The notes under the pieces were generated by a model. It worked only from the letters and a program-made list of their open reading frames with translations, made no database searches and was not told the DNA's origin. Shown here in pieces: positions 40,280-49,639 of a stretch of DNA of 64,000 bases. The stretch is taken from NCBI RefSeq assembly GCF_014202435.1, contig NZ_JACHGU010000001.1:372001-436000 (forward strand), read 5' to 3'. Both the position numbers and the translations under genes were made by a program. This DNA comes from Pseudoxanthomonas broegbernensis (GTDB lineage: Bacteria > Pseudomonadota > Gammaproteobacteria > Xanthomonadales > Xanthomonadaceae). How positions within the stretch are numbered: position 1 is the stretch's first letter; the number at the start of each line of letters is the position of its first letter.

Positions 40280-41539
40280 ATGGCGATCCAGGCCACCGCA
40301 CCTTCCGCCGCACTGGTCCAGAACGACATCGTCCTGTTCGGCCTGATCGCCGCCACCCTGGGCGCGATCTTCTGGCTGGCCAGCGGGCCCACGCCGTTCT
40401 GGAGGAAGTTCTTCGCCTGGATCCCGGCGCTGCTGCTGTGCTACTTCGTGCCGGCGCTGTACAACACCGTCGGCCTGATCGACGGCGTCGACAACCACAT
40501 CTACAACCCGGTGGCCAGCCGCGTACTGCTGCCCGCCGCGCTGGTGCTGCTGACCCTGTCCGTGGACCTGAAGGGCATCCTCAGGCTCGGCCCGCGGCTG
40601 CTGTTCGTGTTCTGCGCGGGCACCCTGGGCGTGGTGCTGGGGGCGATGGTCTCGTTCCAGGCGATGGCCTGGCTCCATCCCCCGGCGGTGGCCGGCGATA
40701 CCTGGAAGGGCATGGCCGCGCTGGCGGGAAGCTGGATCGGCGGCGGCGCCAACATGGTCGCCATCCGCGAGGTGTACCAGGTCGACGCGACCTTGTTCGG
40801 GCAGTTCGCGGTGGTGGACGTGGCCATCGCCAGCCTGTGGATGGCCACGCTGCTGTTCCTGGCCAACCGCGCCGCGCGGATCGACGCGCGCAGCGGCGCC
40901 GACACCCGCGCGCTGGACGAGATGCAGGCCCGCATCGTCGCCTACGAGGCGGCCAACGCGCGCATCCCCAGCCTGACCGACCTGATGCTGATCGTGGGGC
41001 TGGCGTTCGGCGCGGTGGGGCTGGCCCATGCGCTGGGCGCGCCGGTCGCGGCCTGGTTCGCCGCGAACGTGGCCAACGCGTCGCAGTTCAGCCTGGACTC
41101 TTCCTTCGTCTGGGTGGTGGTGCTGTCCACGCTGGCCGGCCTGGGCCTGAGCTTCACGCCCGTGCGCCGCCTGGAAAGCGCCGGCGCCTCGAAGCTGGGC
41201 ACGGTGTTCCTCTATTTCCTGATCGCCAGCATCGGCATGCAGATGGACTTCATGGAACTGGCCGGGCGGCCGGAACTGCTCGCCATCGGCGCGATCTGGA
41301 TGCTCACCCACGTCCTGGTGATCTGGCTGGCGGCCAGGCTGCTCAAGGCGCCGCTGTTCTATTTCGCGATCGGTTCGCAGGGCAACATCGGCGCGGCCGC
41401 CTCGGCGCCGGTGGTCGCCGCAGCGTTCCATCCGAGCCTGGCGCCGGTGGGAGTGCTGCTGGGCACGGTCGGCTACGCCAGCGGCACCGTCATCGCCTAT
41501 GGCATCGGCCAGATCCTGCGCGTGATGGCAGGGCAGTAG
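40280..41539 (+). CDS. DUF819 family membrane protein
   Basis: 419 residues with about 10-12 hydrophobic helices. DUF819 (YjcL-type) signatures include SWIGGGANMVAIREVY near residue 155 and the C-terminal GSQGNIGAAASAPVVAAAF followed by GTVGYASGTVIAYG. The repeated GN/GG-rich discontinuous helices resemble the inverted-repeat cores of ion-coupled carriers, so a transporter role is plausible; the substrate is unknown. It lies 78 bases after the S9 peptidase. Confidence 0.88.
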   Translation: MAIQATAPSAALVQNDIVLFGLIAATLGAIFWLASGPTPFWRKFFAWIPALLLCYFVPALYNTVGLIDGVDNHIYNPVASRVLLPAALVLLTLSVDLKGILRLGPRLLFVFCAGTLGVVLGAMVSFQAMAWLHPPAVAGDTWKGMAALAGSWIGGGANMVAIREVYQVDATLFGQFAVVDVAIASLWMATLLFLANRAARIDARSGADTRALDEMQARIVAYEAANARIPSLTDLMLIVGLAFGAVGLAHALGAPVAAWFAANVANASQFSLDSSFVWVVVLSTLAGLGLSFTPVRRLESAGASKLGTVFLYFLIASIGMQMDFMELAGRPELLAIGAIWMLTHVLVIWLAARLLKAPLFYFAIGSQGNIGAAASAPVVAAAFHPSLAPVGVLLGTVGYASGTVIAYGIGQILRVMAGQ

Positions 41540-41570
41540 CCAGTGCCGTAGCCGGCCGTCGCATGCGGCC

Positions 41571-41603
41571 CTGCAGGAGCCGGCCATATCCGGTTCCTGC
41601 GGG
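41571..41603 (+). repeat. Dispersed intergenic repeat, hairpin copy 5
   Basis: CAGGAGCCGG (41574-41583) and CCGGTTCCTG (41590-41599) form a stem with one G-T wobble and loop CCATAT, between convergent genes. Probably acts as a bidirectional terminator. Confidence 0.65.
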
Positions 41604-41623
41604 CACGCCGCCGCCGCGCGGCG

Positions 41624-41848
41624 TCAACAGCACCTGAACCCGGAGCGCCCGCCGAAGCGGGCCTCCTGGCGTTCGCGGAAGAAGGCCTTGTAGTCCATCG
41701 GCTCCCGGTCCGGATGCTTCTCCAGCATGTGCCGGACGTAGGTGTCGTAGTCCGGGATGCCGCAGCACAGCCGCGCGGTCTGCACCAGCCGGCGCCACAC
41801 CCGCTTGTGCGTGGCGAAGTAGTCCAGCGGCACCAGTTGCCCGGCCAT
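41624..41848 (-). CDS. YbdD/YjiX family protein
   Basis: 74 residues. The small DUF466 family (E. coli YbdD, YjiX) accompanies CstA/YjiY-type carriers. Conserved features are RRLVQTARLCCGIPDYDTYVRHM-type sequence with the CCG/IPDYD motif and HPDREPMDYKAFFRERQEARFGG near the C-terminus. Here it starts at the last base of cstA, so it is coupled to it. The C-terminal FRCC adds two extra cysteines. It probably supports carrier activity or assembly. Confidence 0.92.
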   Translation of the reverse strand: MAGQLVPLDYFATHKRVWRRLVQTARLCCGIPDYDTYVRHMLEKHPDREPMDYKAFFRERQEARFGGRSGFRCC

Positions 41849-43920
41849 CACAGCCACGCCTTCTGCTGCTCGGGGGCGAGCGCCACGTAGGGCGTCTCCC
41901 GGTCGGTACGCGCCGGATTGGCGCGTGCCTTGCGGATCGCGCCCACGGAATAGAACAGCACGCTCAGCACCACCAGCATGAACAACAGGGTCAGCCCCGC
42001 GTTGACGTAGTTGTTCACCATCACCTGCTGCATGCCGCCGAAATCCTTGGACGGGGCGATCAGCTCGCCGGCGGCCAGTGCGTCGCGGTAGCGGTTGGCC
42101 TGGGCCAGGAAGCCCACGCCCGGGTCGGCCGAGAACAGCTTGATCCAGCCCGCGCTGAGCGTGCAGGCCAGCAGCCACACGGTGGGCAGCACCGGCACCC
42201 AGGCGTAGCGGTCCTTCTTGGCCTTGAACAGCACCACCGTGCACAGCATCAGCGCGATGCCCGCCAGCATCTGGTTGGCGATGCCGAACAGCGGCCACAG
42301 CATGTTGATGCCGCCCAGCGGGTCGGTGACGCCCTGGTAGAGGAAGTAGCCCCACAGCGCCACGCAGCCGCCGGTGGCGACCACGTTGGGCACCCAGGCG
42401 TCGGTGCGGCGCATGGCCGGGACGAAGCTGCCGAGCAGGTCCTGCAGCATGAACCGGCCCGAGCGCGTACCCGCATCCACCGCGGTGAGGATGAACAGCG
42501 CCTCGAACAGGATCGCGAAGTGGTACCAGAACGCCATCATGCCTTCGCCCGGCAGCGCGCTGTGCAGGATCTGGGCGATGCCCACCGCCAGCGTGGGCGC
42601 GCCGCCGGCACGCGAGAGGATGGACGGTTCGCCCACGTCCACCGCGGTCTGCTGCAGCACCTCGGGGGTGACCACGAAGCCCCAACTGGACACGGTCTGG
42701 GCCACGCTGGCGACATCGGTGCCGATCAGCGCGGCGGGGCTGTTCATGGCGAAGTACACGCCCGGGTCGATGATCGCCGCGGCCACCAGCGCCATCACCG
42801 CCACGAACGATTCCATCAGCATGCCGCCGTAGCCCAGATACGTGGCATGGCGCTCGTTGGCCATCAGCTTGGGTGTGGTGCCCGAGGCGATCAGCGCGTG
42901 GAAGCCGGACACCGCGCCGCAGGCGATGGTGATGAACAGGAACGGGAACATCCCGCCCTTCCATACCGGGCCGGTGCCGTCGGTGAAGCGGGTCAGCGCC
43001 GGCATGCGCAGCTCGGGCATGACGATCACGATGCCGATGGCCAGCGCCAGGATGGTGCCGATCTTCAGGAACGTGGACAGGTAGTCGCGCGGCGCCAGCA
43101 GCAGCCACACCGGCAGCACCGCGGCGACGAAGCCGTAGCCGATCAGCATCCAGGTGATCTGGGTGCCGCTGAAGGTGAAGGCCGGGCCCCACACCGGATC
43201 GGCGGCCACCCGCCCGCCGAACCAGATCGCCGCCAGCAGCAGGACCAGGCCCACCACCGAGATCTCGCCGATCCGCCCGGGGCGGACATAGCGCATGTAC
43301 AGGCCCATCAGGATGGCGATGGGCATCGTCGCGATCACCGTGAACATGCCCCACGGGCTCTCGGCCAGCGCCTTGACCACGATCATCGCCAGCACCGCCA
43401 GGATGATGATCATGATCAGGAACGCGCCGAACAGGGCGATGGTGCCGGGCACCGGGCCCATCTCCTCGCGCACCAGGTCGCCCAGCGAGCGCGCGTCGCG
43501 GCGGCTGGAGATCACCAGCACCATGAAGTCCTGCACCGCGCCAGCCAGGACCACGCCGGCCACCAGCCACAGCAGGCCGGGCAGGTAGCCCATCTGCGCG
43601 GCCAGCACCGGGCCGACCAAGGGGCCGGCCCCGGCGATGGCGGCGAAGTGGTGGCCGAACAGCACGTGCTTGTTGGTCGGCACGTAGTCCAGGCCGTCGT
43701 TGTTGAGCATCGCCGGGGTGGCCCGGGACGCGTCCAGGCCCAGCACCCGGTCGGCGATGAACAGCGCGTAGTAGCGGTAGGCCACCAGGTAGATGGACAC
43801 CGCCGCGACCACGATCCACAGCGCGTTGATCTGTTCGCCGCGGCGCAGGGCGATGGTGCCCAGGCAGAACGCGCCCAGCAGGGCCAGCGCGGCCCAGGCG
43901 ACTTTGGAAAGGGCTTTCAT
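41848..43920 (-). CDS. cstA: Carbon starvation protein A (pyruvate/peptide carrier)
   Basis: 690 residues with about 16-18 helices. CstA signatures: AYRYYALFIADRVLGLDA, NDGLDYVPTNKHVLFGHHFAAIAGAGP near residue 80, SGFHALIASGTTPK and a long multi-helix C-terminal half. In E. coli CstA and its relatives take up peptides and pyruvate when carbon is scarce. The ATG at 43920 is preceded by GGAGG, which lies in a small inverted repeat with the bases next to the ATG. A frame extending to 44031 adds residues unlike the family. Confidence 0.95.
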   Translation of the reverse strand: MKALSKVAWAALALLGAFCLGTIALRRGEQINALWIVVAAVSIYLVAYRYYALFIADRVLGLDASRATPAMLNNDGLDYVPTNKHVLFGHHFAAIAGAGPLVGPVLAAQMGYLPGLLWLVAGVVLAGAVQDFMVLVISSRRDARSLGDLVREEMGPVPGTIALFGAFLIMIIILAVLAMIVVKALAESPWGMFTVIATMPIAILMGLYMRYVRPGRIGEISVVGLVLLLAAIWFGGRVAADPVWGPAFTFSGTQITWMLIGYGFVAAVLPVWLLLAPRDYLSTFLKIGTILALAIGIVIVMPELRMPALTRFTDGTGPVWKGGMFPFLFITIACGAVSGFHALIASGTTPKLMANERHATYLGYGGMLMESFVAVMALVAAAIIDPGVYFAMNSPAALIGTDVASVAQTVSSWGFVVTPEVLQQTAVDVGEPSILSRAGGAPTLAVGIAQILHSALPGEGMMAFWYHFAILFEALFILTAVDAGTRSGRFMLQDLLGSFVPAMRRTDAWVPNVVATGGCVALWGYFLYQGVTDPLGGINMLWPLFGIANQMLAGIALMLCTVVLFKAKKDRYAWVPVLPTVWLLACTLSAGWIKLFSADPGVGFLAQANRYRDALAAGELIAPSKDFGGMQQVMVNNYVNAGLTLLFMLVVLSVLFYSVGAIRKARANPARTDRETPYVALAPEQQKAWL

Positions 43921-43933
43921 GGAGGACGCCTCC
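43921..43933 (-). promoter_or_regulatory. Ribosome-binding site of cstA inside a small hairpin
   Basis: On the minus strand GGAGG-CGT-CCTCC directly precedes the ATG. The ribosome-binding GGAGG could pair with CCTCC next to the start codon, and might therefore dampen translation. Confidence 0.35.
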
Positions 43934-44061
43934 GAAGGGACCGGCCAAGGGTCCGCCCGCGCGTCGGGCAGGTCAATGCGCGGTGCGCAAATGCCGCTGC
44001 GACTTTGGTCGAAGCGTGCGCGCGATCGCACGGGAAGGCATCGCGACGCGTGCCGGCGCCT

Positions 44062-45072
44062 TCACAGCCAGCGCGCGCGCTTGAACAGCCGGTACAGCCC
44101 GAAGCAGGCCACGGCCAGGCCGGCCACCAGCAGCGGATAGGCCCAGCGCGGTTCCAGTTCGGGCATGTGGGCGAAGTTCATGCCGTACCAACTGGTGACC
44201 AGGGTCGGCGCGGCCAGCAGCGCGGCCCAGGCGCCCAGGCGCTTGACCGTCTCGCCCTGGGCCAGGGTGACCAGCGACAGGTTCACGCTCAGCGCGGTGC
44301 CGAGCATGTCGCGCAGGGTGTCGATGGCGTCGTTGATGCGCAGCACGTGGTCGTGCACGTCGCGCAGGTAGACCCGCACCTCCTCGCGGATCAACTGGCC
44401 CTGCGCGGCCTGGCTGCGCATCAACTGGGCCAGCACGTCCTGCAGCGGCGAGACCGCCACGCGCATCGAGGTCAGGTCGCGCTTGAGGTCGTACAGGCGC
44501 ACCACGATCGCGCGGCGGTAGGTGTCGGAGAAGATGTCGCGCTCCAGCGCCTGCAGGGTGTCGCGGTGTTCGTCGACGATGGGCAGGTAGTTGTCGACCA
44601 CGAAGTCGAGCGCCGCGTACAGCGCCATCGCCGGCCCCAGCCGCAGCAATTCCGGCTCGCGCTCCATGCGCGCGCGCACGGCCGCGTAGGACAGCGAGGC
44701 GCCGTGGCGCACGGTCAGCAGGAAGCGCGCGCCGAGGAAGGCATGGGTCTCGCCGTAGCGGATGCGGCCGTCGACCATCTGCGCGGTGTGCACCGCCAGG
44801 AACAGGGTGTCGCCATAGGCCTCCACCTTCGGCCGCTGGTGCGCGTTGCGCGCGTCCTCCACCGCCAGCGGGTGCAGGCCCAGTTCCTCCTGCAGCCGCG
44901 CCAGCACGTCGTCGGTCGGTTCGTATAGCCCGACCCAGGCGAACCCCGGCGCGCCTTCCTCCAGCCGGTCGCTCAGCCGTTCCAGCGGCAGGTCGTGGCG
45001 GTGGCCCTGGCCGTCGTACCAGACGCAGTTGACGACGCAGGTGGGATTGACGGGGGCGGCCTGGGGATTCAT
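44062..45072 (-). CDS. corA: CorA family magnesium/divalent cation channel
   Basis: 336 residues from the ATG at 45072. The cytoplasmic domain and long stalk helix lead to two C-terminal membrane helices. The pore signature YGMNF is followed by the outer loop AHMPELEPRWAYP, where the family usually has MPEL, and the basic tail FKRARWL. HPLAVEDARNAHQRPKVEAYGD near residue 70 is also typical. It imports Mg2+ (also Co2+, Ni2+). Alternative ATG at 45081 adds three residues. It is separated from the upstream DUF4105 gene by a dispersed repeat. Confidence 0.95.
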   Translation of the reverse strand: MNPQAAPVNPTCVVNCVWYDGQGHRHDLPLERLSDRLEEGAPGFAWVGLYEPTDDVLARLQEELGLHPLAVEDARNAHQRPKVEAYGDTLFLAVHTAQMVDGRIRYGETHAFLGARFLLTVRHGASLSYAAVRARMEREPELLRLGPAMALYAALDFVVDNYLPIVDEHRDTLQALERDIFSDTYRRAIVVRLYDLKRDLTSMRVAVSPLQDVLAQLMRSQAAQGQLIREEVRVYLRDVHDHVLRINDAIDTLRDMLGTALSVNLSLVTLAQGETVKRLGAWAALLAAPTLVTSWYGMNFAHMPELEPRWAYPLLVAGLAVACFGLYRLFKRARWL

Positions 45073-45201
45073 GCGGCGCATCCTGCACTGCGCCGGGAGG
45101 AGGGGCAAGGCGAGCGCCGCGGCCCCGAGGCCGGGCGCACCGCAGGATGCGGCAAGGACGGCGGAGGGGGTGCCTGCGTGCCGATCGTCCCGGGCTCGGG
45201 C

Positions 45202-45232
45202 GGTCGCCGCCGCCCGAAGCTGGCCCCTACGG
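45202..45232 (-). repeat. Dispersed intergenic repeat, copy 6
   Basis: Core AGGGGCCAGCTTCGGGCGG on the minus strand (45228-45210), just downstream of the DUF4105 gene and upstream of corA. Confidence 0.6.
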
Positions 45233-46516
45233 TGCGGCGACCGGGTCGCGGCGCGTGCGCGGCCTGCGGCCCAGCGCCAGGGCCAGGGCCGCGTGCACCG
45301 GCAGCAGCAGCGCGATCCACGGCAGGTTGTACTGCGGGGCCTGGCTGAGCCATTGCAGTATCCAGCCCAGCGCGGCCAGCGCGGCGACCGCCCACAGCGC
45401 GAGGCGGAAGAACCCGCCGGGCATGCGCCCGCGCAGCAGCGCCACCGCCCCGGGCAGCAGCAGCAGGCACAGCGGATCGAGCAGCCACAGGTTGCGGTTG
45501 GCCCAGGCGGCCTGGTGCGCGGTGAAGCCCCACAGGAACACCAGCAGCGTGCCCCCCGTCCCGCACAGCAGCCAGAACGGCAGTGCGATCCCGCCCAGCA
45601 GGCGCGTCCGGCGGCGCGCGGCCAGCAGCGCGGCGGCGGCGGCCAGGCCGGCCAGCAGCCACGGCCAGGCGCGGCGCGGCCGTTCGGACGGCTCGGGGGC
45701 GATGCGGTGCGGCAGCAGTTCCTCCTCGGCCAGCACCAGCGGCCGGCCGTCGGGGGTGTGCGCCTCGCGCAGGCTGTCGGCCAGGCGCATCGGCACGAAG
45801 GCCTCGTCCCAGCGCGACAGCCGCCGGTCGGCGTACGGCCCCAGGCCCAGGTCGAACCCCAGCCACATCCACGCGGCCGGCCGCGCCAGGCGCACCGACT
45901 CGCTGCGGAAGGTGTTGCCGCGCGAGCGGCCGGACAACTGCGCCTTCAAGCCGCCGTCCAGGGCGTCGTCCAGCGCGTCGCGCACCTGGGTGGCGCAGTT
46001 GGCGGTGAAGTAGTCGTAGCGGTAGCGTGCGTTCTCCGGCCGCGCCCGCTCGGCCAGCGCATCGGCCAGCGCCCGCGCCCGCGCCGGTTCCAGGTCCAGC
46101 CACTGCACGCGCACGCCGCGCCCGGCGTCGCGATACTGGCCCAGGTCCTCGGCCATCGGCAGGGCGACCAGGTAGTACATCATCTCGCCGCGCACGAAGC
46201 GGCCGAGGAAGTCCGGCTCGGAGGGGTCGAAGTAGCCGAAGTTGTACGAGGTCGCCGTGCCGGTGCCGGCATCGGCGACGAGGATGGCGTCGTGGCCGAA
46301 GCGCTCGAAGAACGCCTCCCCCGGCTGCATGGTCATCACCCCGATGCGCGGCGCGGCGGCCTGGGCCGGGCCCGGCAGCCATGCGAGCAACAGCAGCAGG
46401 AGCCATGCCCGCGGGCCGCGCGTGGCGACGCGGGTGCGCGCCACCGGCGGCGCGCTCCGTGACTCGGGCGGGGCCGGCCGGCGCGGCCGCGGTGACGCCG
46501 GCGCGCACGGGCGCAT
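45227..46516 (-). CDS. Lnb-type (DUF4105) membrane protein, candidate lipoprotein N-acyltransferase
   Basis: 429 residues. A long Arg/Pro-rich leader precedes a hydrophobic segment (AWLLLLLLAWLPGPAQA), so the domain that follows is periplasmic. It has the features of the DUF4105/Lnb N-terminal domain: H75 in FFERFGHDAIL and C174 in YDYFTANCATQVRD, a likely Cys-His pair. About five membrane helices fill the C-terminal half. The family includes the Lnb lipoprotein N-acyltransferase of Bdellovibrio. It occupies the place of lnt in the miaB-phoH-ybeY-corC-lnt order of E. coli, which supports that role. That remains inference. It overlaps corC by one base. A GTG at codon 25 is an alternative start. 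Confidence 0.72.
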   Translation of the reverse strand: MRPCAPASPRPRRPAPPESRSAPPVARTRVATRGPRAWLLLLLLAWLPGPAQAAAPRIGVMTMQPGEAFFERFGHDAILVADAGTGTATSYNFGYFDPSEPDFLGRFVRGEMMYYLVALPMAEDLGQYRDAGRGVRVQWLDLEPARARALADALAERARPENARYRYDYFTANCATQVRDALDDALDGGLKAQLSGRSRGNTFRSESVRLARPAAWMWLGFDLGLGPYADRRLSRWDEAFVPMRLADSLREAHTPDGRPLVLAEEELLPHRIAPEPSERPRRAWPWLLAGLAAAAALLAARRRTRLLGGIALPFWLLCGTGGTLLVFLWGFTAHQAAWANRNLWLLDPLCLLLLPGAVALLRGRMPGGFFRLALWAVAALAALGWILQWLSQAPQYNLPWIALLLPVHAALALALGRRPRTRRDPVAAP

Positions 46517-47400
46517 CAGTCCTCGTCCTCCGGCTCCGGCGCCAGCACGCCGACCTGGAACGCCAGCACCCGGCGCGCATCGGCGCGGATCACCCGGAAG
46601 GCGAAGCGGTCCAGGGTCAGTTCCTCGCCGGACTCGGGCAGGTGGCCGATGGCCTCGGTGACCAGGCCACCGATGGTGTCGTACTCGTCGTCGGGGAAGC
46701 TCGCGCCGAAGCGCTGGTTGAAGTCGCCGATCGGGGTGAGCGCGTCGACCACGTACTGGCCGTCGGCCTGGGCCGCGATCAGCGCGCTGTCGTCCTCGGC
46801 CTCGTCGTGCTCGTCGTCGATCCGGCCGACGATCTGCTCCAGCACGTCCTCGATGGTGACCAGGCCGGCCACGCCGCCGTATTCGTCCACCACGATCGCC
46901 ATGTGGTTGCGCGAGAGCCGGAATTCCTTGAGCAGGACGTTGAGCTTCTTCGACTCGGGGATCAGCACCGCCGGGCGCAGCAGCGCATGGATGTCGCCGG
47001 AGCCGTTGTCGGCCACCACGCCGCGCAGGAGGTCCTTGGCCAGGAGGATGCCGAGGATCTCGTCGCGATCCTCGCCGTGCACGGGGAAGCGCGAATGCCC
47101 CGACTCGACCACCTGCCGCAGCAGCTCGGCGAAGCCCGCGTCGGCCGGCAGCGAGACCATCTGCGAGCGCGAGACCATCACATCGCCCACGGCCAGCTCG
47201 GACACCGACAAGGCGCCTTCCATCATGCGCAGGGTGTCGGCGTCGATCAGCCCGTTGCCCTGCGCGTCTTGCAGCACGGCCAGCAGGTCCTCGCGGGTGT
47301 CGGGCTCTCCGGAGAAGGCGGCGCTGATGCGCTCCAGCCAGTTGCGCCGCTTCTCGTGCGGTTCGGATGCGGTTCGGCTGCTACTGTCGTCTTCTGACAT
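46516..47400 (-). CDS. corC: CorC/YbeX family CBS-domain protein
   Basis: 294 residues. It lacks membrane helices and has two CBS domains (VGDVMVSRSQMVSLP near 70-85 and the HALLRPAVLIPESKKLNVLL region) and the C-terminal CorC_HlyC domain (YDTIGGLVTEAIGHLPESGEEL). The linking segment HMAIVVDEYGGVAGLVTIEDVLEQIVG is diagnostic. It is linked to Mg/Co homeostasis and, through its place beside ybeY, to ribosome-related functions. The C-terminus ends in an acidic EPEDED. Confidence 0.95.
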   Translation of the reverse strand: MSEDDSSSRTASEPHEKRRNWLERISAAFSGEPDTREDLLAVLQDAQGNGLIDADTLRMMEGALSVSELAVGDVMVSRSQMVSLPADAGFAELLRQVVESGHSRFPVHGEDRDEILGILLAKDLLRGVVADNGSGDIHALLRPAVLIPESKKLNVLLKEFRLSRNHMAIVVDEYGGVAGLVTIEDVLEQIVGRIDDEHDEAEDDSALIAAQADGQYVVDALTPIGDFNQRFGASFPDDEYDTIGGLVTEAIGHLPESGEELTLDRFAFRVIRADARRVLAFQVGVLAPEPEDED

Positions 47401-47441
47401 CGGGGGCGGACGGGCGCCGGAGATACGGCGTTGGCCGGAGT

Positions 47442-48086
47442 CTAGCGCGGAACGGCGGCGGCCGGCGAGGCGGCGGCGGCCTGCTGCGGGGCTTCCGCCG
47501 CGTCCTGCGGCTCCAGCGGGTCGCGGCTGTAGCTGCAGCCGGCCAGGGTCTTGCCCGGGTGTGAATCGACGTTGGATACGGTGACCACGGCCGAGTCGAT
47601 CCAGACGATCCCGTCCTCGCCGGCCGGCAGTTCCTCGGCGCGCACCTCGCGCCCGAACAACGCCTTGTCCGGGGTGTCGATGCCGGCCTCCAGCGCCAGT
47701 TCGCGGGCCAGCACGCGCGGGTCGGGCAGGTCCAGCACCGCCACCACGCCCTCGCCGGCCAACGCGATGTGGTCGCTGGCATGGCCGAACACGGTGATCG
47801 GCGCATTGAGCCGGTACTCGGCCATGAACGGATTGGCCTGCGGCTGCGGGCGCCAGCCCAGGGCCACGGCCGCGAGCGGATCGGCCTGCACCGGCGCCAG
47901 GGACATGAAGTCCTCGTAGCTCGCGCGGCATTCGATCAGCGCGGCCAGGTCCGGCGGCGCGGCCGCGGCCTCGTCCCGGGCGAACGCGGCCAGCGGCGCG
48001 AGCAGCAGCGCCAGGACGATCACCCACCCGGTCATGGAGGGGACGCAGGCGTCCGCTCGTGGCGCCGCCGGTTCCAGGATGCGCAT
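47442..48086 (-). CDS. Secreted protein of unknown function between ybeY and corC
   Basis: 214 residues from the ATG at 48086, 4 bases after the ybeY stop and preceded by GGGGAG within the ybeY end. An inner ATG at 48035 begins a compact signal peptide (WVIVLALLLAPLAAFA) but has no ribosome-binding site. The mature part contains two lone cysteines (IECRASYEDF, LAGCSYSRD) that could form a disulfide, and an Ala/Pro-rich tail. I do not recognise a family. It is inserted in an operon that elsewhere runs ybeY-ybeX directly, so an envelope role linked to CorC or the Lnb-like protein is possible. Confidence 0.7.
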   Translation of the reverse strand: MRILEPAAPRADACVPSMTGWVIVLALLLAPLAAFARDEAAAAPPDLAALIECRASYEDFMSLAPVQADPLAAVALGWRPQPQANPFMAEYRLNAPITVFGHASDHIALAGEGVVAVLDLPDPRVLARELALEAGIDTPDKALFGREVRAEELPAGEDGIVWIDSAVVTVSNVDSHPGKTLAGCSYSRDPLEPQDAAEAPQQAAAASPAAAVPR

Positions 48087-48090
48087 CGGT

Positions 48091-48573
48091 TCACTCCCCG
48101 GCATACGGGTCGGGCAGGCCCAGGCCGGCCAGGATCTCGCGTTCGAGCTGTTCCATGGCCTCGGCCTCGCGGTCGTCCTCGTGGTTCCAGCCCAGCAGGT
48201 GCAGCACGCCGTGCACGGTCAGGTGCGCGTAGTGCGCGTTCGCCGGCTTGCCCTGTTCCCGGGCTTCGCTGGCCACCACCGGCGCGCAGATCACCAGGTC
48301 GCCCAGCAGCGGCAGCTTCACCCCCTTGGGCAGGCCCTCGGGCAGCTCGGCCGGGAAGCTGAGCACGTTGGTCGCGTAGTCCTTGCCGCGGTAGTGGCGG
48401 TTGAGCGCGCGGCCTTCCTTGGTGTCGACGATGCGGATGGCCAGGTCGGCCTCGCGGATGCGGCCGGCCAGCGCGGCGGCGGCCCACCTGCGGAAGCTGG
48501 CCGCCGCCGGCACGCCGGTGCGCGGCACGGCATAGCTGATGGCGACGTCGAGGCGGACGGGGCCACGGGTCAT
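48091..48573 (-). CDS. ybeY: Endoribonuclease YbeY
   Basis: 160 residues. A zinc-dependent enzyme for 16S rRNA maturation and ribosome quality control. The metal motif H-x3-H-x5-H is [11 protein letters not shown] followed by [19 protein letters not shown] and [15 protein letters not shown] are also conserved. It sits in the operon miaB-phoH-ybeY-corC, 82 bases after phoH. Confidence 0.97.
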   Translation of the reverse strand: MTRGPVRLDVAISYAVPRTGVPAAASFRRWAAAALAGRIREADLAIRIVDTKEGRALNRHYRGKDYATNVLSFPAELPEGLPKGVKLPLLGDLVICAPVVASEAREQGKPANAHYAHLTVHGVLHLLGWNHEDDREAEAMEQLEREILAGLGLPDPYAGE

Positions 48574-48655
48574 GGCCGTGGGCTCCGGTGTGGCCGGACC
48601 CGGCTGCCCGCGGTGGAGACCGCGGCGGCGCCGTCCTCGATCGGCCGCAGGGGCT

Positions 48656-49639
48656 TCATGTCGGCCCGGTCTCCCGGTCCTGCGCGTCGCGCATGTCGTA
48701 GGCGCTCACGATCCGCGCCACCAGCGGGTGGCGCACTACGTCGCGGGCCTCGAAGAAGGTGAAGCTCACGCCCTCCACGCCGCGCAGGACGTCGATGGCG
48801 TCGCGCAGGCCGGACTTGACGTGCTTGGGCAGGTCGATCTGGGTCAGGTCGCCGGTCACCACCGCGGTGCTGCCGAAGCCCAGGCGGGTGAGGAACATCT
48901 TCATCTGCTCGATGGTGGTGTTCTGCGCCTCGTCCAGGATCACGAAGGCGTCGTTGAGCGTGCGCCCGCGCATGTAGGCCAGCGGTGCGATCTCGATGAC
49001 GCTTTTCTCCAGCAGCTTGGCCACCTTCTCCACGCCGAGCATCTCGTACAGCGCGTCGTACAGCGGGCGCAGGTAGGGGTCGACCTTCTGGGTGAGGTCG
49101 CCCGGCAGGAAGCCCAGCTTTTCGCCGGCCTCCACCGCCGGGCGTACCAGCACCAGCCGCTGCACCCGCGATTCGTTGAGCGCGTCCACCGCCATGGCCA
49201 CGGCCAGGAAGGTCTTGCCGGTGCCGGCCGGGCCGACGCCGAAGTTGATGTCGTGGGTGGCGATGGCGTGCAGGTAGCGCGACTGGTTGGCGCCGCGCCC
49301 GCGCACGGTGCCGCGGCGCACGCGCACCGCCACGTCCTGCGGCTGGTAGCCGGGCTCTTCGGCCTGGTCGACGTTGGCCGCGTTCAGGCGCAGGTGGATG
49401 ACGTGGCTGTCGTAGGTGGTCTCGGCGCTCTCGGCGTAGAGCGCCTGCAGCAGGCGCTCGGCGCGGACGACGGCCGGCTCCGGGCCGCTGACGCGGAACA
49501 CGTTGCCGCGATTGGCGATCTCCACGCCCAGGCGCATTTCGATCTGGCGCAGGTGTTCGTCGAACGGGCCGGCCAGGTTGGCCAGCCGCTCGGTGTCGGC
49601 CGGGTCGAGGGTGAAGTCGCGCTGGGTGGGGACGGTCAT
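48656..49639 (-). CDS. ybeZ: PhoH-like ATPase (YbeZ)
   Basis: 327 residues. N-terminal KH-like region (residues 15-70), then the PhoH ATPase with Walker [32 protein letters not shown], Walker [12 protein letters not shown] and the GDLTQIDLP motif. YbeZ partners with YbeY and is thought to remodel RNA or ribosomes. Same operon as ybeY and corC; the PIN domain seen in some PhoH proteins is absent. Confidence 0.95.
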   Translation of the reverse strand: MTVPTQRDFTLDPADTERLANLAGPFDEHLRQIEMRLGVEIANRGNVFRVSGPEPAVVRAERLLQALYAESAETTYDSHVIHLRLNAANVDQAEEPGYQPQDVAVRVRRGTVRGRGANQSRYLHAIATHDINFGVGPAGTGKTFLAVAMAVDALNESRVQRLVLVRPAVEAGEKLGFLPGDLTQKVDPYLRPLYDALYEMLGVEKVAKLLEKSVIEIAPLAYMRGRTLNDAFVILDEAQNTTIEQMKMFLTRLGFGSTAVVTGDLTQIDLPKHVKSGLRDAIDVLRGVEGVSFTFFEARDVVRHPLVARIVSAYDMRDAQDRETGPT

